This document shows, in pieces, positions 39,352 to 42,133 of a stretch of DNA of 42,133 nucleotides. Numbering within the stretch: position 1 is the stretch's first letter; every line of letters begins with the position of its first letter. Source of the DNA: an uncultured Eggerthella sp. GTDB taxonomy: Bacteria; Actinomycetota; Coriobacteriia; Coriobacteriales; Eggerthellaceae. The notes under the pieces are model-generated. The model had not been told where the DNA came from. It saw only the letters and a list, made by a program, of their open reading frames with translations, and searched no databases. The stretch is from positions 1-42,133 of the forward strand of contig USDX01000013.1 of NCBI GenBank assembly GCA_900553605.1, given 5' to 3'. The translations under genes and the position numbers were made by a program.

Positions 39352-41366
39352 CGCGCACTCCCTTCGTTCCCGTCGCACTCTAGGGCGCCATCTTCGCACA
39401 AGTACGTACACAAACCGCAGCCGTTGCACAGCGAAGCGTCAACAACGGGGCGGCGATTCTCGGCATCCCACGAAAGCGCGGGGCATCCGATTTTCAGCAC
39501 GCACTTGCCGCAGCCCGTGCACGCCTCTTCGCAGTAGCGAACAGGAGCACCGGGTTTGATCAGCTTCACGCAGGGCGATTCGAAGATGATGGCCGAAGGG
39601 CCATCGTAGTAAATTGCCTCGCGGGCCGCCTCGCGCGCTTCATCCAAGCGCAGCGGATTGGCGTGCGTGATAACCTTCACGCCTAATGCGCGCAGCACCG
39701 CTTCGATGGAAATAGGCTCGGACTTGGGGCCCATCAAAGTAACGCCCGTGCCCGGATGAGGCTGGGATCCGGTCATCGCCGTGGTGGCATTGTCCAGTAC
39801 GCATACCGTGATGTCGTGCTGGTTGTACACCGCATTGGCAACACCCGTCATGCCGCTGGCGAAGAAGGTGGAATCGCCTACGAACGAAAGAGCCTTCTTG
39901 CCAGGCTCTACCACGCTAAAGCCCTGCGCCACCGTAATGCCCGCGCCCATGCACAGGCACGTGTCGACAGCGTTCAAGGGCTTCGCATTGCCCAGCGTAT
40001 AGCAGCCGATGTCGCCGCAGAAAATGCCATCGCTTGGTTTCTTCAGCGCGGACTTCACCGCGTAGAATGCACCACGATGCGGGCAGCCCGGGCACAACAG
40101 CGGAGGGCGGGCGGGCGGCTGAATCTGAGCCGCTTCTTCGCCAGCGCTTGCAGCAGTGGCCGCTTCAGCGCCGAACACCTTGCGGGGCTCGGCCAGCTGC
40201 ACACCGAAGAATGTACGCAGCTGAGCAGCAATGGCGTCTACCGTGTTTTCGCCGCGGTCGGTGGTTTCGCCCGTCAGCTTGCCATGCACGCGATAACCGG
40301 CATGCGCGCACCCTGCCGTTTTCAGCATTTCGTCTTCCAGAACATGATCCAGCTCTTCGAACACGATCACGTCGCTTAAGCCCTCGGCAAAGCGCACAGC
40401 ACGCTTCTGAGGGAACGGATACGGCGTGCCGACCTGCATAATGCGATACGCGGGAAGCGCTTCCACCGTCTTGCCGTAAGCGGGGCCACCCATGGTGCAG
40501 TAACCGCCTTCGCACTGCGGTGGAAGAACCGGCGCTGTAGGGGCACCTTGCGCCCACACAAGCTTGCCCGTCTGGACTTCCTCTTCCAACAAGCGCAATG
40601 CCTCACGCGTATAGGCATACGAAATGCCGCCGGCAACAATGCCGAACTGAGCATTTTCGCCCTCGGCGAATATGGGATTGAATGCGTCGAACTCGCTCTC
40701 GGAAAAATCGTTTGCGATGGAAACCAGACGTTCGTTGATTTCCTTGTGCGCGGCGTAGGAGCGCTTCGGGAAAATAACCCAACGCGAATCGCGCTTGAAG
40801 CCTTCGGGCGTGCGCGCCTGCGTATGCTCGGCCACCTCGAAATAAGTGGAGGCATGGCATACGCGCGTAGTGGGGCGCATCAGCACGGGGGTCTGATATT
40901 TCTCGGACAGGTCGTAGGCGGCGCCCATCATCTGGCATCCCTGCTCAGGTGTTGCCGGGTCGAACACCGGCACCTTGGCGAAGGCCGCAAAACGACGCGT
41001 ATCCTGCTCGGTTTGGGAGGAAATAGGGCCCGGGTCGTCGGCCACGTACAGAACGGTGCCGCCTTTCACGCCCACATAGTTCAACGACATCAGGGCATCG
41101 CTGGCAACGTTTAAACCCACTTGCTTGCAGGTGTACAGCGTGCGTGCGCCAGAATAGGCCGCACCTGCCAGCAGCTCCAATGCCGCCTTTTCGTTCGTGG
41201 ACCACTCAACATGAACACCTTCGGCACGACCGGCGGCGTGCTCTTTAGCCACCGTTTCGATAACCTCGGAAGAAGGTGTACCTGGGTATCCGGCACACAC
41301 GCGCACGCCCGCCTCGAGGGCGGCATGGGCGAATGCTTCGTTGCCCGTCAAAAATTCTTTTGCCAT
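39348..41366 (-). CDS. iorA: Indolepyruvate:ferredoxin oxidoreductase, alpha subunit
   Basis: This 672-aa subunit starts LTGNEAFAHAALEAGVRVCA and GYPGTPSSEVIE, as in IorA. The TPP-binding motif is GDSTFFASGMTGVANAVYN with a later DNATTAMTGSQPHPGTG. The C-terminus carries two 4Fe-4S motifs (CEEACTGCGKCVLKIGCP and CNGCGLCTYLCEDGALEC). It carries out the decarboxylation of aryl pyruvates and passes electrons to ferredoxin. It lies 14 bases after purE on the same strand, so both are probably on one message. Confidence 0.95.
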   Translation of the reverse strand: MAKEFLTGNEAFAHAALEAGVRVCAGYPGTPSSEVIETVAKEHAAGRAEGVHVEWSTNEKAALELLAGAAYSGARTLYTCKQVGLNVASDALMSLNYVGVKGGTVLYVADDPGPISSQTEQDTRRFAAFAKVPVFDPATPEQGCQMMGAAYDLSEKYQTPVLMRPTTRVCHASTYFEVAEHTQARTPEGFKRDSRWVIFPKRSYAAHKEINERLVSIANDFSESEFDAFNPIFAEGENAQFGIVAGGISYAYTREALRLLEEEVQTGKLVWAQGAPTAPVLPPQCEGGYCTMGGPAYGKTVEALPAYRIMQVGTPYPFPQKRAVRFAEGLSDVIVFEELDHVLEDEMLKTAGCAHAGYRVHGKLTGETTDRGENTVDAIAAQLRTFFGVQLAEPRKVFGAEAATAASAGEEAAQIQPPARPPLLCPGCPHRGAFYAVKSALKKPSDGIFCGDIGCYTLGNAKPLNAVDTCLCMGAGITVAQGFSVVEPGKKALSFVGDSTFFASGMTGVANAVYNQHDITVCVLDNATTAMTGSQPHPGTGVTLMGPKSEPISIEAVLRALGVKVITHANPLRLDEAREAAREAIYYDGPSAIIFESPCVKLIKPGAPVRYCEEACTGCGKCVLKIGCPALSWDAENRRPVVDASLCNGCGLCTYLCEDGALECDGNEGSAR

Positions 41367-41380
41367 TAAGCTGTATCCTT

Positions 41381-41854
41381 TTACGCCTCGGCCATATCGG
41401 CTTTGAGCTTTTCGATCTTGGCGCGTGCCTCATCGTTGCCGGTGCCGAGCATCTGAACAGCCAGGATGCCCGCATTCTTTGCGCCATTGATGGCAACCGT
41501 CGCAACGGGTACGCCGCTGGGCATCTGAACCATGGAAAGCAGCGAATCCAATCCGCCCAAATCGCTGGTCTTCATAGGAACGGCGATAACAGGGAGCGGC
41601 GTATAGGCGGCAACGACACCGCCGAGGTGAGCGGCCTTGCCAGCAGCAGCGATGATGACGCGAATACCGCGATCTACTGCAGAAGATGCCCATTCGTGTA
41701 CCTCTGCAGGCTTGCGGTGGGCGCTTGCCACCTTAACCTCGTAGGGAACGTCCAGTTCCTCAAGCTGCTTCATGCACGCTTCCATCGTAGGCATGTCGGA
41801 CTCGGATCCCATGATGATTCCCACTACGGGCTTGTCGCCAAAAATAGAGCTCAT
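41381..41854 (-). CDS. purE: N5-carboxyaminoimidazole ribonucleotide mutase
   Basis: This 157-aa class I PurE has GSESDMPTM at the phosphate-binding start, SAHRKP with the catalytic His, and AAAGKAAHLGGVVAAYT, all typical. It moves the carboxylate from N5-CAIR to C4 in purine synthesis. No purK or other pur gene is adjacent; instead iorA follows within 14 bases, an unusual pairing that may reflect shared growth control. Confidence 0.94.
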   Translation of the reverse strand: MSSIFGDKPVVGIIMGSESDMPTMEACMKQLEELDVPYEVKVASAHRKPAEVHEWASSAVDRGIRVIIAAAGKAAHLGGVVAAYTPLPVIAVPMKTSDLGGLDSLLSMVQMPSGVPVATVAINGAKNAGILAVQMLGTGNDEARAKIEKLKADMAEA

Positions 41855-42011
41855 TGCTTGTCCTTAAAAACGGAGTTTTCTTGTATGGGCAATTGTATCA
41901 CCGCACCATTTCGCGGGAATTACCGGAACCGCAGCGGGACCCGCGCGGCAGGGTGAGGCGCGGCGGGTGGCGGGGCGCGGATGGGCGCAGACGGCTCCAC
42001 GGGTGGACGAG

Positions 42012-42084
42012 ACCCGGTTGGCTTGGGGCCGGGACTCGGTTGGCGCGGGGCTGGTGAATCTGAATCTGAATCTGAATCTGAATC
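42012..42084. repeat. Two 22-bp units followed by (TGAATC)5
   Basis: Units 42012-42033 and 42034-42055 agree at about 17 of 22 positions. Five perfect TGAATC hexamers follow at 42055-42084. They lie upstream of purE at the window edge; no gene is seen from 41855 to the end. Confidence 0.85.
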
Positions 42085-42133
42085 TGCCCCGAATCCGTTG
42101 ACACATCGATTTCCGTTTCGGCATGATGTCGGC

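Overview
The window reads as about 13.4 kb of an integrated mobile element followed by about 28.7 kb of ordinary chromosome from a high-GC anaerobic actinobacterium. The gene content (Fe-S L-serine dehydratase, indolepyruvate:ferredoxin oxidoreductase with a phenylacetate-CoA-ligase-like enzyme, a nickel/peptide ABC system, an SSS symporter) and the look of the proteins suggest the class Coriobacteriia, probably Eggerthellales. This is inference from style and content; no rRNA or marker gene is present to prove it.

Region 1 (1-13395) is an integrative mobilizable element. A 55-bp perfect direct repeat lies at 1-55 and at 13341-13395. The right copy is the 3' part of an intact tRNA-Thr(CGU) gene; the left copy is the orphan tRNA 3' end. 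Inside, in order, are a tyrosine integrase, an unknown 384-aa protein, a small HTH protein, a DnaB/RecA-fold ATPase, a CHC2-Toprim primase and a VirD4/TraG-like coupling protein (+ strand). These face a relaxase and a MobC-like accessory protein on the - strand, with a hairpin-rich ~600-bp non-coding stretch (candidate oriT) behind mobC. Next come a divergent SOS-type pair (a short Y-family polymerase and a companion protein sharing a LexA-type box), a YraN-like protein with altered catalytic positions, and a large single-chain MmeI-like type IIG/IIL restriction-modification enzyme as defence cargo. No mating-pore genes are visible, so transfer would need a helper.

Region 2 (13.4-21.3 kb) holds a processive glycolipid glycosyltransferase, a CopZ-like metallochaperone, an MsbA-like exporter, and a polar-amino-acid ABC importer: two permeases plus ATPase in one operon, then the binding lipoprotein under its own promoter. 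Region 3 (21.3-30.3 kb) has an SDR oxidoreductase, L-serine dehydratase, an SSS symporter and a MATE exporter, separated by long intergenic stretches made of degenerate tandem repeats.

Region 4 (30.3-36.8 kb) is a six-gene - strand operon: an internally duplicated SAM methyltransferase, two DppB/C-type permeases, a binding lipoprotein and two ATPases. A NikR-type dyad overlaps the predicted -10 box, so a nickel (or nickel-chelate) uptake operon with its own methyltransferase is the best reading, and is the most interesting functional unit on the chromosomal side. Region 5 (36.8-42.1 kb) is purE-iorA-iorB followed, after another repeat array, by a paaK-like CoA ligase.

A recurring theme is intergenic minisatellites. 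At least seven intergenic intervals carry tandem arrays with units of 22-76 bp. The clearest has nine units at a 41-bp step, a relative of it lies 6.5 kb away, one array appears to continue into the 3' end of iorB, and related copies of another flank the MATE gene.
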